Below, in pieces: positions 1-9,929 of a stretch of 64,000 nt of DNA (its first letter is position 1; the number at the start of each line of letters is the position of its first letter). The notes under the pieces were generated by a model. The model did not search any database, was not told the DNA's origin, and saw only the letters and a program-made list of their open reading frames with translations. The translations under genes and the position numbers were made by a program. The stretch lies in assembly GCA_947846985.1 (NCBI GenBank), contig CANTUZ010000025.1, positions 6,756,100 through 6,820,099 of the forward strand, given 5' to 3'. This stretch comes from Fratercula arctica. Its lineage: Eukaryota; Chordata; Aves; Charadriiformes; Alcidae.

Positions 1-723
1 GACGTCCCTGACCCGGGCCCTGGGGAGGCAGCATACCTCCCTGTCAAGAGGGTCTGCCCGGCATATTGGGCCCTCTGTTCCCCTCAGAAGGGAGTCACCT
101 ACTACTATAACCCGCCTCTTCTTCCTTGTAGAGGCAGTTTTTAAACTGGGGGTAGGCCTTTCTGGTCCTGGCAACTCTTCTGGTGTAGCCAAACCATCTT
201 CCATGCCATCCTTGGGTTGGCCTACCTCCTCAAGAGCCTCATACCTGTTTTGCAGAGGCACCTGGTTAGGGGACGTGGGCAAGGAGGGAGTTCGCTTGCC
301 ACCCCTACTATGGACTAGCCTCCATTCACTAGCCTCCTTTTGTCCTCTGCCTTCAGTCTGGCAGAGGGAGGGTACCAGATCTCCTTCAGCTTGGGGTTTT
401 TTTGGTGCCTCTTCTGGTTTTTTACTCAGGGAGGTCAGAGTCTGAGTCCACCAATCAATTTCTTTCTCACTCTCCCTGATGCTCCTCAGCCTTTCTACTT
501 CCTCTTTTAGCTCTGCTACCAGGCTGAGTAGATCATCCACCAGGTCACACCTCACACAGCTGTCACCTCTTCTACCATCCACTAGCCCTGAGAGGTTAAG
601 GCACTCCCTGCAGCCAGAGACCTGGGTGTCTGCATGCTTCCACAGGAGCTCTGTTTGTATGGCTACGTCTGCTCTGGCACGTGCAGAAGATGCAGAAAGC
701 TGCATCTTTCGGATAGAGACCAT
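1..723 (-). CDS. CR1 ORF1 protein, N-terminal 241 codons, open to the edge
   Basis: Reading down from the ATG at 723-721, the frame is open for all 241 codons to position 1. Near residues 38-62 there are two cysteine pairs (CREC and CVRC) that could bind zinc. A heptad-like leucine/glutamate segment follows ([19 protein letters not shown]), likely a coiled coil. A basic stretch (RKKRR) then leads into [13 protein letters not shown], the first block of an SGNH/GDSL esterase-like domain. CR1 ORF1 proteins are known to combine a zinc-finger-like or coiled-coil part with an esterase-like domain and to bind RNA. The C-terminus lies outside the window. An undamaged frame suggests a fairly young copy. 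Confidence 0.8.
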   Translation of the reverse strand, partial: MVSIRKMQLSASSARARADVAIQTELLWKHADTQVSGCRECLNLSGLVDGRRGDSCVRCDLVDDLLSLVAELKEEVERLRSIRESEKEIDWWTQTLTSLSKKPEEAPKKPQAEGDLVPSLCQTEGRGQKEASEWRLVHSRGGKRTPSLPTSPNQVPLQNRYEALEEVGQPKDGMEDGLATPEELPGPERPTPSLKTASTRKKRRVIVVGDSLLRGTEGPICRADPLDREVCCLPRARVRDV

Positions 724-1112
724 GGCTGAGCTTCCCTCCCGAGATTTCCGCGCCCTTCCACGCGAACTGCCGCGGCGCGCCCTGGCTGACGTGCCACGCC
801 CTGTGTGCCTGTCATGGTCGCCGCGCTCCTTGTCGCTTGCGCTCCCGGGGGCCGCCTTTGAAGGGGGTGGGTCTGTGGTCGTTGCTGCTGCACGCTCCGC
901 CTCTGCCTTGTCAGCTGCCCTCGCGCGAGCTGCGGGTCCCTGCCGCTGCCCGGGCTTGTCCCGGCCTCAGAAAAGCTCGGGAAAAGCCCCTTTTCGCTGC
1001 GATCGCCTGGCTCTGCTGCCGACGTGCCAGCACTGGAGCTGTTTGTCTTGGCGAGTGCCGAGACACTTATGGAGTGCTGTGGCTAAGAACTTTCACCTCC
1101 CGCTTCCTGGGG
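724..1112 (-). promoter_or_regulatory. CR1 5' UTR / internal promoter region
   Basis: GC- and CpG-rich sequence immediately upstream of the ORF1 start on the minus strand. LINE leaders of this kind usually act as internal promoters. It has no long coding frame on the minus strand in phase with ORF1. The plus-strand ORFs here are by-products of base composition. Confidence 0.5.
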
Positions 1113-1149
1113 AGACGTGACTTGAAGTTATTTATTTTCCTCCTCCTAG

Positions 1150-1332
1150 GTGCTTCTATTGTTGGAGTCAACTGCCATTTTGACCCAGATACCTCCCTGG
1201 AAACTGTGAAACTGATGAAAGAGGGCTTGTAAGCTGCTAAACTGAAAGCTCACCTGATGTCCCAACCACTTGCTTTCTATACAGCTGATTATGGGAAGGA
1301 GGGATTTATTGGTCTTCCACAATTTCCCTTTG
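1150..1332 (+). pseudogene. BHMT: BHMT exon with in-frame stop
   Basis: A pyrimidine-rich tract ending in AG at 1148-1149 precedes a 183-bp exon that ends at a GT donor (1333). It encodes a segment closely resembling betaine-homocysteine S-methyltransferase, including [13 protein letters not shown], whose Cys is one of the three catalytic zinc ligands in this enzyme family. After KLMKEGL the codon is TAA (1230-1232). The same frame then continues with recognisable BHMT sequence ([15 protein letters not shown], then [11 protein letters not shown]), so the stop lies inside a conserved coding exon. BHMT2 is a possible alternative paralogue. The enzyme makes methionine and dimethylglycine from homocysteine and betaine in the cytosol, but this copy cannot encode a full protein. 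Confidence 0.85.
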
Positions 1333-2508
1333 GTAAAACAAGGATATATTTATTTTTTTAATTTATTTATTGTCTGTTCGTTTTTTCCCCCAGCTTTTAG
1401 CAAAGCTGAAACTGCAAGGCATCCTCCTGTATGATGGGATCCATCTCAATTATCCTGTCTGGCATTCTGCATAGAGGAATTGGGTTAAAGATCATCCACT
1501 TAGTGAGAATATTTCAGTAGTATCACAGCATGTGACTGAAAGTGAAATTATTATGAAAACAGTTGAAGTACCACTACCTAAACTCATTAAGAAAAATGTA
1601 GTTTTTCCTCGTGCTATAGAACCTTGTTCAGGAGAGCTGTAAAATAGCACAAAGAAATTAACAAGAGCAAATACACTAAAAACAACCCAGACTTTAAATG
1701 CCTTTGGACTGGAACTCCCCAGCAGTCTTGGTTGTGACATCTGTCCCATGAGCCCTATAATATTAACCTGCGTAGGGATTTAATGTATAACACATATGCA
1801 GAGCTGGATCATTAGTGCATGATTCTTGCACTCATAGTGGTTCAGTCTTGCAAGTGTAACTAACATAAGTGAGATTAGAGAGAAACCAGAAGAGGGAATA
1901 TGTTCTTTGATATTGCTTACAAATGGATTAGCAGTTTGGAGATGGATTCATCGCTTGTGTATGCTCAGGAGAAATTCTACAAAGACTGAAAATTTCAGCC
2001 ACTTTATGCGTATATAAGGCTTGTGTATTTAGGGCTTATTTCCACCTGGGATGTAGAAGGTCACATCCTCTTAAGATAAGAGGACAAAATCAGCCTAAAC
2101 ATTTTAAAATTGATTAGAAAAATGCCTTCATTTTCAGATATTACACATTCTTCTTTTCAAGATCAGCCTATAAAACAAGGTATTAAAACAACTGAAATTT
2201 TAATTTTTAGCAAAAAAAAAAGATAGATGTGGGTTTTTTTGTTTTTTTTTTTTAATTCCTCTCTTTACGTAAATGATGGAAAAAGAATAAAGCATGAGCC
2301 TGAGGCATTCATTAGATGATAGTAACATGTCTGGGTTCCGAAAATATTCTGGGATGTTTAAAAGTGTCAGGAACTCATTTATCCTTCCTGCATATAACTC
2401 CTCTGATTGCAAGCAAAAATGGTAGAACAGATGCAGTAAGTAATCAAGCGAATTGAAGGATTCGCTCTTTGGTTTGTTATAGTTCTTGGCTTGTATGTTA
2501 TAAGCAAA
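1333..2508. other. BHMT intron remnant, no gene recognised
   Basis: AT-rich DNA between two BHMT exon matches. The exon that should carry the GGCC zinc-ligand motif and the preceding helix could not be recognised here, so it has been lost or has decayed beyond recognition. A short peptide-like stretch near 1396-1470 was considered and not accepted. Confidence 0.5.
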
Positions 2509-2609
2509 CTGAATCCTCCTGAAAGAGGATTTTTGCCAGAAACTTCTGAGAAACATGGTAGCTGGGGCAATAGCCTGAGCATGCGTACCAAACCCTGGGT
2601 CAGAGCAAG
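2509..2609 (+). pseudogene. BHMT: BHMT penultimate-type exon, partial
   Basis: The frame [18 protein letters not shown] continues to RTKPWVRAR and ends at a good donor (AAG followed by GTATGT at 2610). This matches the part of BHMT just after the two-cysteine zinc site. The 5' part of the exon, where those cysteines should lie, is not recognisable: upstream codons read SKLNPPER with no Gly-Gly-Cys-Cys. A CR1 begins about 30 bp downstream of the donor. With the stop in the preceding exon, this supports a dead BHMT copy. Confidence 0.8.
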
Positions 2610-2639
2610 GTATGTATATCTGAACTGGAAAGCACATCA

Positions 2640-3149
2640 ACATTGTGTTCAGTTTTGGGCCCCTCACTACAGGAAAGACATTGAGATTCTGGAGCGTGTC
2701 CAAAGAAGAGCAACAAAGCTGGTGAAGGGTCTAGAGAACAAGGCTTATGAGGAGCGGCTGAGGGAACTGGGACTGTTTAGCCTAGAGAAAAGGAGGCTGA
2801 GGGGAGACCTTATCGCTCTCTACAACTACCTGAAAGGAGGTTGTAGAGAGGTGGGGATTGGTCTCTTCTCCCAAGTAACAGGTGATAGGACAAGAGGAAA
2901 TGGCCTCAGGTTGTGCCAAGGGAGGTTTACGATATTAGGAGAAATTTCTTCACTGAAAGGGTTATTAAGCATTGGAACAGGCTGCCCAGGGAAGTGGTTG
3001 AGTCACCATCCCTGGAGGTATTTAAAAAGACGGGTAGATGGTAGACGTGGCGCTTAGGGACATGGTTTAGTGGTGGACTTGGCAGTGCTAGGTTAACGGT
3101 TGGACTTGATGATCTTAAAGGTCTTTTCTAATCTAAATGATTCTATGAC
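2640..3149 (+). mobile_element. CR1 LINE, 5'-truncated 3' end
   Basis: Typical C-terminal end of CR1 ORF2 ([14 protein letters not shown], then [22 protein letters not shown]) followed by the short CR1 3' UTR ending near TCTATGACG. It is truncated at the 5' side within ORF2 and carries frameshifts after about 2900. It sits in the intron right after the BHMT exon donor. Confidence 0.9.
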
Positions 3150-4379
3150 GCTCAGAGGTCTAAAGCACCCTTACATTACTGTAATATGTATAAACCATAA
3201 TTGTAGTTTACTAGTCAATGGCCTGGACTTGGTGGAAAGGGGCAATGTACATGAATGGCTTGCAAATGAGAGTGAATACATTCCTTTTTTTGTTACCATT
3301 CAACTCGAGGCACCTTTAGCCTCAATTTAAATCCGCATTTCTATTTGTCATGTATAATGGAGGAAACCCTTGCAGATGCACTAGAAATTCAACTTTATTA
3401 CAACTTTTTGGTTGTTCTTTGTATAAGGGAGAATAAATCAGGTTTCAGTAGCCTTAATGGATGTTTTGAATCACTGTATGACTATGACATGATCTTCCCT
3501 GAGCTAATTTGACTGACTTAACAAGTATTCTGTCAGTGAGTCTCCTCCAAGTGGTGAGGATGCTGTTAAGAAGCAAAAGTCAGAACAACAGTTTTTACTA
3601 TTTAGTGGGCAGGGGCTTTTCATTGACCAGATCTCTCTATCATGATCCTGTATTTCCTGCTCCCTTGCTTTACCTGTCTGTCAGCAATTGTCAAGTGAGT
3701 CACCACAGAAAACATTTTCCTTGGAAACTTTGCAGTTTTAAAAACTGTGGGTGTTAGACCCTGAGGCTGGTTTGTAATATTAAATAAGAGATTGGCAGCC
3801 CTCCTGGCATGGAGGAATGGCACAAGGCCAGCACAGCCCAACTCAACTTTCCTAATTCCCCTGGCTTTAGACCATGCCAGAGATGAGAGGATGTATTCCC
3901 ACATTAATATCACCAAGCAGCATAGGCTGGCTGCTCCCTGTGGGACAGGGAGCCAAATGTGGTAACAAGGCTGGCAGGGCAGGGGCTAAGTCAGCAAGGG
4001 CTCCATTCTACAGGGTATGAGGGAGGGAGCAAGGCAGGCCCAGGACCTGCAGCCAGGGTCAGCCCAGAGTCCAGATCTCCAGACAACTTTGTGGGGATGA
4101 GGCACAGGTAGATCCATAGTGATGAAGCCAAGCCAGAAAGTTGATCCACAGATCAGGAACAGGTCTGGTGATGGTAACCAGGGTCAGATACTACCCAATG
4201 ATCAACAGGCAGGTCCATAGAGATAAGATCAGGCTGAGGTCAAGCTGGGAAGCAGTCCATGGATCAGGGTCTGGATCAATGAGGTCCATGACCAGGCACG
4301 GGCATAGTTGCGTCAGCGCTGTAGACAGGCACACCTACAATCAATCTCAGACAGGTACTGAAGGCCCTAGGCTGACCTG
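3150..4379. other. No gene recognised; GC-moderate repeat-like stretch at 3900-4379
   Basis: Nothing coding was recognised. From about 3900 the sequence contains loosely repeated phrases such as CAGGTCCATAG, GATCAGGGTCTGG and AAGCCAAGCCAG, suggesting a degenerate tandem or LTR-derived repeat. It is not identifiable by eye. Confidence 0.4.
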
Positions 4380-4815
4380 AAATCATAGAATCATAGAATC
4401 ATAGAACCATAGGGTTGGAAGGGACCTCTGGAGATCATCTAGTCCAACCCCCCTGCCAGAGCAGGGTCACCTAGAGCAGGTTACACAGGAACACGTCCAG
4501 GCGGGTTTTGAATGTCTCCAGAGATGGAGACTCCACCACCTCTCTGGGCAGCCTGTTCCAGTGCTCTGCCACCCTCAGGGTAAAGAAGTTCCTCCTCATG
4601 TTTAGGTGGAACTTCTTGTGCTCAAGTTTGTGCCCATTGCCTCTTGTCCTGTCCCCGGGCACTACTGAAAAGAGCCTGGTCCCATCCTCCTGACACCCAC
4701 CCTTTAAGTATTTATAAGTGTTGATAAGATCCCCCCTCAGCCGTCTTTTTTCCAGACTGAAGAGACCCAAATCCCTCAGCCTTTCCTCATAAGAGAGGTG
4801 TTCCAGCCCCCTAAA
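4380..4815 (-). mobile_element. CR1 LINE, 3' end
   Basis: Starts with the repeated ATCATAGAATC end and GGTTGGAAGGGACCTCTGGA block typical of CR1 3' UTRs read from the minus strand. It continues into the ORF2 C-terminus ([20 protein letters not shown] on the minus strand). It is 5'-truncated near 4815, where unrelated sequence begins. Confidence 0.92.
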
Positions 4816-5152
4816 TGGGGCTCCTGAGCCCATGGGCAGGGATGTGGGTGGAAGTCCCAGGTAAGGCTGCTCAGGATCATTAGTGCCTGTTAGTACCCTC
4901 AGGGCCCTGAGAGCTAAATTTTGACCAGATCTTGGGGAGTATAGAATTGAAGAGAGAGGTAGGAGCATCTGGGTAAGACAAGTAAGCAGCAAAAAGGAAG
5001 AAAAGTTGTATGTTAAGTTGGGTATCAAGAGTGTAAGTCCCAGGAGAAGGAGCCAGCGTGTTAGGTAGCAAATCTTGCTGGAGACAGTTTTTCATAAACA
5101 GTTTGGAGTCAGCTGGTTACATAGGAACCAGGCTGACCTGCCTTCTTTTCCT
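4816..5152. other. No gene recognised
   Basis: About 340 bp between the CR1 end and an LTR-like block. It could be the 5' part of that LTR or older flanking DNA. No coding signal was seen. Confidence 0.3.
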
Positions 5153-6549
5153 TGATACAAAGAGTCAGAGCCAGAGCCAGCCGGCTCTGAGATGGACCCG
5201 CTGTTGGCCAAAGCTGAGCCAATGAGCGATGGTGTACCGCCTCTGTGATAGCATATTTAAGAAGGGGAAAAAACTGCCGCACAACAGCAGCCAGAAGAGA
5301 GAAAAGTGAGAATGTGTGAGGGCAACAACTCTGCAGACACCAAGGTCAGTGAAAAAGGAGGGGGAGGAGGTGCTCCAGGTGCCAGAGCAGAGATCCCCCT
5401 GCAGCCCCTGGTGAAGACCATGGTGAAGCAGGCTGTCCCCCTGCAGCCTGTGGAGGTTAACGGTGGAGCAGATATCCACCTGTAGCCCATGGAGGACCCC
5501 ATGTTGGAGCAGGTGGATGCGCCCGAAGGAGGCTGTGACCCCATGGAGAGCTCACAGTGGAGCAGGCTCCTGGCAGGACCTGTGAACCCATGGAGAGAGG
5601 AGCCCACGCTGAAGCAGGTTTGCTGGCAGGACTTGTGACCCTGTGGGCGACTGTCCTGGTTCCGGTGGGGACAGGGTTAAGTATTCCATGCCATGTGAGC
5701 CACGCCCACCCTGAGATTAAAAGGAAGGGAGGGGGCAGGCAGTCGGGTTTGGAGCAGGCTGGTGCGTCCTGGGTCCAGTGAGCGGCGGGGAGCGGCGGTT
5801 CCGTAATCGCGTTTGTATATTCATCTGTCCGTGTTATTGTTTTGTTTTTTTTTTTTTCGTGTTCCCTCTGCTGTTCTGTTAAACTGCCTTTGTCTCAACC
5901 CAAGAGTTTTGCCTTTTTCTTCTGATCCTTCCCGTACTGGGAAGAGCCGAGCGAGCGACACGTGGTTCTTTGTTGCCGTCTGAGGCCAAACCACTACAGC
6001 GACCCATGCTGGAACAGCCTGTTCCTGAAGGACTGCACTCCGTGGAAAGAACCCATGCTGGAGCAGTTTGTGAAGAACTGCAGCCTGTGGGAAGGACCCA
6101 TTTGGAGAAGTTCATGGAGGACTGTCTCCTGTAGGAGGAACCCCACACTGGAGCAGGAGAAGTGTGAGGAAGTAGGAGCAGCAGAGACAACATGTGATGA
6201 ACTGACCGCAACACCCATTTCCTGTCCCCCTGTGCTGCTCAGGGGGGAGGAGGTAGAGAAAATCAGGAGTGAAGTTCAGCCCAGGAAGAAGGGAGGAGTG
6301 GGGGGAAGGTGTTTTAAGATTTGGTTTTATTTCTCATTACCCTACTCTGATTTGATTTGCAATAAATTAACTTAATTTCCCTGAGTTGAGTCTGGTTTGC
6401 TGGGATCGTTATTGGTGAGTGATCTCCCTGTCCTTATCTTGACCCACAAGGCTTTCATTGTATTTTTTCTCCCCCTGTCCAGTTGAGGAGGGGGAATGAT
6501 AGAGCGGTTTGGTGGACACCTAGCATTCAGCCAAGGTCAACCCACCACA
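5153..6549 (+). mobile_element. Long ERV LTR (solo), internal minisatellite, split by another LTR
   Basis: The block holds a TATA-like CATATTTAAGAAGG near 5250 and then many imperfect copies of a phrase like CCCATGCTGGAGCAGG (5400-6150). It ends with an AATAAA signal near 6360 and CAACCCACCACA at 6549, a plausible LTR terminus. No primer-binding site follows, so it reads as a solo LTR. The left boundary is a guess based on a TG at 5153; no convincing target duplication was found. It contains the nested LTR at 5652-5998. Confidence 0.5.
5652..5998 (+). mobile_element. Solo LTR of the ERVL-like family also at 22611-28397
   Basis: A 347-bp element from TGTCCTGG to CCACTACA, flanked on both sides by GCGAC (5647-5651 and 5999-6003), a 5-bp target duplication. 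It matches, in opposite orientation, the two LTRs of the provirus at 22611-28397. Shared segments include the GGGTGGGCGTGGC-type promoter block and the end motif GAGGCCAAACCACTACA. A solo LTR arises by recombination between the two LTRs of a provirus. Confidence 0.88.
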
Positions 6550-7176
6550 CTGTTCTTTTGAGAAGAAAGTTTTCTAGAAGTCCTACCAAATCTGAAATCT
6601 CCATGTACCACAAATTTCTTCCTAAAGCAGTTGGTAGCTCATGCCTTCTTTTTCAACTCTATACACAAACACAGCAGTAGGTTCAGTGACAGTTTTTAAC
6701 CTAACCATTAAAGGAAGTGGATTCATATATCTGTCGTCTTCTACCTCATTTACTTCATAAAATATCTAACATAAACTAATCTTATTTCATTCGGCAATGT
6801 GTTAAATTATTTTAAGTATAGATACCATTGAAATAGGATGGGCAGAGCATTATCATATATTTCAGCATCTTGATTTATTACAAAAATTCTTCTGTATTAC
6901 CTTTTCTTTATGTTCCACTTTATTAACAGAGATGTTATCTGATATAAGTTTTATATGAGATATCAACCTCCACTGCATACAATTTCATGGAATTATGATA
7001 CTAAATTTGGTCAGCAGTGTATACATCTGTATACACACAGCTCCTGACACACACTAATCAACTAAATCCCAAATTTAGGAATCCAAAGATGGATTTTCCA
7101 TATATTTTGGTCAACTTCCCCTTGGACCTTTTGTGCCCAGTAAAGTTGTAAATCTGAAAAGAAAAGCAAATTTGGG
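6550..7176. other. No gene recognised
   Basis: AT-rich DNA without a coding signal or recognised repeat. Confidence 0.4.
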
Positions 7177-7650
7177 TGTGGGAAAGTAATGGAAGATCAG
7201 CGAGGAGGACTGTAAACACGCTTAAGTGACTTGCACATGGGGTGCTGGAAAACATATATATCACACTAATTGTTGTTTAGTCTTATGTGCTCGACAAGTA
7301 GAACATTTGCACTTGGATAACGTAGGCCTGTGATGGATTCATGGGCGCCTTATCGAACATGCCCGAGATTCCTGCCCTGCTGTTGGAGAAGATCAAAGCA
7401 CAGTGAAAAACTATGCCTGCCTGAATCCTTGAAATACAGGCAAGAACAGGGAGTCCAAGTTCTTGCACTCTCACTCTCTCGCTAATAAGGACTTTCTCTC
7501 ACTCTGCGGTGCCTGTGCCCCCTGCTTGCATGCCTCTGCCTGGGTGCTGCTTTGGAGATTCCCCGATCCATGAGGTATCAAGATTCAATTTGTTCTTTGC
7601 CTTTCATCTGTGGTTTTGTGGTTCGCGTCCTGCCTGCATTGGCTCACACA
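7177..7650 (+). mobile_element. ERV 5' LTR, family A
   Basis: Begins TGTGGGAAAGTAATGG and ends GGCTCACACA, directly before a primer-site-like TGGTGTAGTCAGCAG (7653). Closely similar LTRs occur at 18682-18956 (truncated) and 20908-21364. The tRNA matching the primer site was not identified. Confidence 0.8.
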
Positions 7651-7686
7651 TTTGGTGTAGTCAGCAGTTCCAGGAACACCCATGCC

Positions 7687-8460
7687 ATGGCTGATAAAAA
7701 AAAGTTGGGGACTGGGGAGGCCATTACGGTGACTCCCCCTATTCTGGGATGGCCCAGTACTGAGCACTGGACCCCCGTGGCCACTTTCCTAGCTAAATTG
7801 GTTCTGCCGGAGGCATGGCCTGAAATAGATGACAGAGCAGTGATTACCCCCCCAGGCAACTGAAATGACTATGCATGGGTTGCCATGGAAAGCAGCATTG
7901 GATTCTTCTTGCAAATTAGCAGGGAGATTGGGATGGCTGTTAGCTACCGGACTTAGAGCTCTTGACTGTGAAGTTGTTGAATTTGTAGTAAAGTGAGAGA
8001 GTTGGAAAAGGAAAACAGGAGTTTACAAGATGCAAAGGTGATTGCGCAAGAAGTAATTACTGTTCAGGCAGAGCGGTGCCATGAGCTGCAAGATAACGTA
8101 GAGCGGTTGGTAGCGCATATTGTTAAAAAACAAAGGGAGAAATATGGGAAAAGTAAGCTTTCAATTTCCCAAGTTCGTGCTCTCACTTCAAAACGGTCAT
8201 GGGATCCTGAGGAATGGGATGAAACCATTTGGAGTGAATCCTCAGACTCTGAGGTTGAGTTTGAATTTGATCCAGACTTAAAAAGCAGGGAGGTGGTGGA
8301 AGCTCGACCCCTCATACAAATGAGGGGGGAGCAGGAACGAGCAGAGAGGGGAGTGCAGATCACGCGTACTTACGCTCCGAAAGAGTTAAGGGAATTTTTA
8401 GAGATCTATCAGCAAAAGAGTGGGGAAGGCATACTGGCATACAGTTTTGGACTAACAAAA
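7687..8460 (+). pseudogene. gag: Family A ERV gag remnant
   Basis: A start at 7687 opens a frame beginning MADKKKLGTGEAITVTPPIL that stops at 7861-7863. A second frame from about 7993 encodes a charged coiled-coil segment (LEKENRSLQDAK, then CHELQDNVERLVAHIVKKQ) and an acidic stretch (SESSDSEVEFEFDPD). Coiled-coil gag N-termini are typical of ERVL/spuma-like elements. The same gag start recurs at 21400. The frame breaks and then runs into unrelated 3' sequence after about 8460. Confidence 0.7.
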
Positions 8461-8589
8461 TTCAGTGGACCTTTTAGAGGAATAGTTCATAGATTTAGAG
8501 GATTATATTTGTGTGTGTATATATATTGGAAGACAAATGTAATAGTAACTTGAGTGTGACACACATATGGTATGAAATAAGGGGTGGAA

Positions 8590-9237
8590 TGTCCTGGGTT
8601 GAGCGACACAGGACTAATTTCTCTACTAAATGCTGGGGAAAACTCCACTTTTAGATGACTCTAGTGTCTGAATTCGTGGAAATATTTACTTTATAGCCAG
8701 CTAGGCTACGTGGGATTCAAGGTCTCAGTGTTTTCAAGCCCTGCCAGGTGCAGGGATGAGGAGGAGCAAGACCTGGCCACTTGACCCAGGCTGGCCAACA
8801 GGATTATTTCATACCATGAACGTCACGTTCTATATAAATTAGAAAGTTTGCTGTGTAGTTTCTCTCTCCCTTGATGGTGGCAGTCCAGAGAAACTCCTTG
8901 TCCCAGTGCCAGACCCCTGAGGCCTTCCTTTCCTCCCAAAGCCGTAGCGCTCGCAGTGTCCGACATTTGCTGTCCACTGCTGGGAGTGCTCAGCTTCCTA
9001 CTGATAGAATTGTCTGAGTATAATTCTTATATATCTTATATTAGTATTGGGATCAATACCGGTTCTTTAGTATTATTGTTAATTATTTAGTCTTATCCTA
9101 TTAAATCTATTTATATTTCAACCCTCGTGTTTTCTTGTTTTCTCCGATTCCCCTTCCTGGGTGGGCAGGGGTCGTCAGGCGATACAATGATTGTCTAAAT
9201 GACAATAAATTGTTATGGGTTTTCTCAAACCATAACA
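8590..9237 (+). mobile_element. ERV 3' LTR, family B, with polypurine tract
   Basis: A polypurine tract (AAATAAGGGGTGGAA, about 8575-8589) precedes a 648-bp block from TGTCCTGGGTTGAG to CCATAACA. A TATA-like TATATAAATT lies near 8832. This LTR does not resemble the family A LTR at 7177-7650, so the two ends of this remnant come from different families. Flanking bases (TTTGGG left, CCCTAC right) do not form a duplication. Confidence 0.75.
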
Positions 9238-9929
9238 CCCTACGTGTGCTACATATAAAAACAAATAAAACCAGTTCTGAGTAAGAGGTGTCCTATTAAT
9301 AATACTGTCCTTCCAAACAGAAGGTGGAATACATGATTCCACTGACCCTCCCAAGAAGCAGTGCAGGGTAGTAGTACTGTTATATGTTTGATTTAGACAT
9401 TGCTCAAATGTTTAACTTAATGGCCAGAATGGCTGATGCCTGAATAACTTTTTATACTGGCTTATTTCTTTAGCTAAATGAGAGTGCAAAGGGCATGCAT
9501 ATATTGGAGACTGCACTCATATTACACTGTTGGTATTCAGTCATATAAATCAAGGGAAGAGCAATTTGGGGCTTTTAAATAGAGTTGGCAGGACGCTGGA
9601 GATGGAAGTCCCATCCAATGAAGGTTTATGCTTACAATATTTACAATTTTAATGTGTTGCGAGCAGTGCTTAGTTTGCATATCAAATAATATTAAGCAAA
9701 ATGGTTTTGAACTTTGGTGGCTCCAATGTATGTGTTGAGAGAAATCAAGATTCTATGAGCTGTTACGGCATTAAGTTCAATCTAATCTATCTATCTCATA
9801 ATGGTGTCCAAATATTTTTAATGGCTTGATGCTGAATAGGTATAGTTATTATTATGTCTTTACTTTAGCTTTCCACAATATGCCCTTACCCGCAGAAATA
9901 CCGAGTACCTTACTTGGAGGTTAACAAGT
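9238..9929. other. No gene recognised; upstream of CpG island
   Basis: AT-rich sequence upstream of the DMGDH CpG island, without coding signal. Confidence 0.4.

Larger units (their letters stand above)
1..1112 (-). mobile_element. CR1 LINE, 5' part (5' UTR and ORF1), runs off left edge
   Basis: On the minus strand this is the 5' end of a CR1-family LINE. A CpG-rich leader of about 390 bp (1112 down to 724) is followed by ORF1. Most CR1 copies are heavily 5'-truncated, so a copy that keeps its leader and ORF1 is uncommon. The right boundary is placed where GC-rich sequence gives way to the pyrimidine-rich end of a BHMT intron, near 1112, and could be off by a few tens of bases. The element continues beyond position 1. 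Confidence 0.8.

Noticed and set aside
479..1232. Plus-strand ORFs over the CR1 leader, one running into the BHMT exon
   Set aside because: They are antisense to CR1 ORF1 and its leader. Only the last 27 codons are BHMT, and they start at a clear splice acceptor.
1396..1470. Peptide-like stretch LAKLKLQGILLYDGIHLN resembling an SGNH-type DGxHLN block
   Set aside because: Too short, no supporting frame on either side, and not the expected next BHMT exon. Probably chance or an unrecognisable relic.
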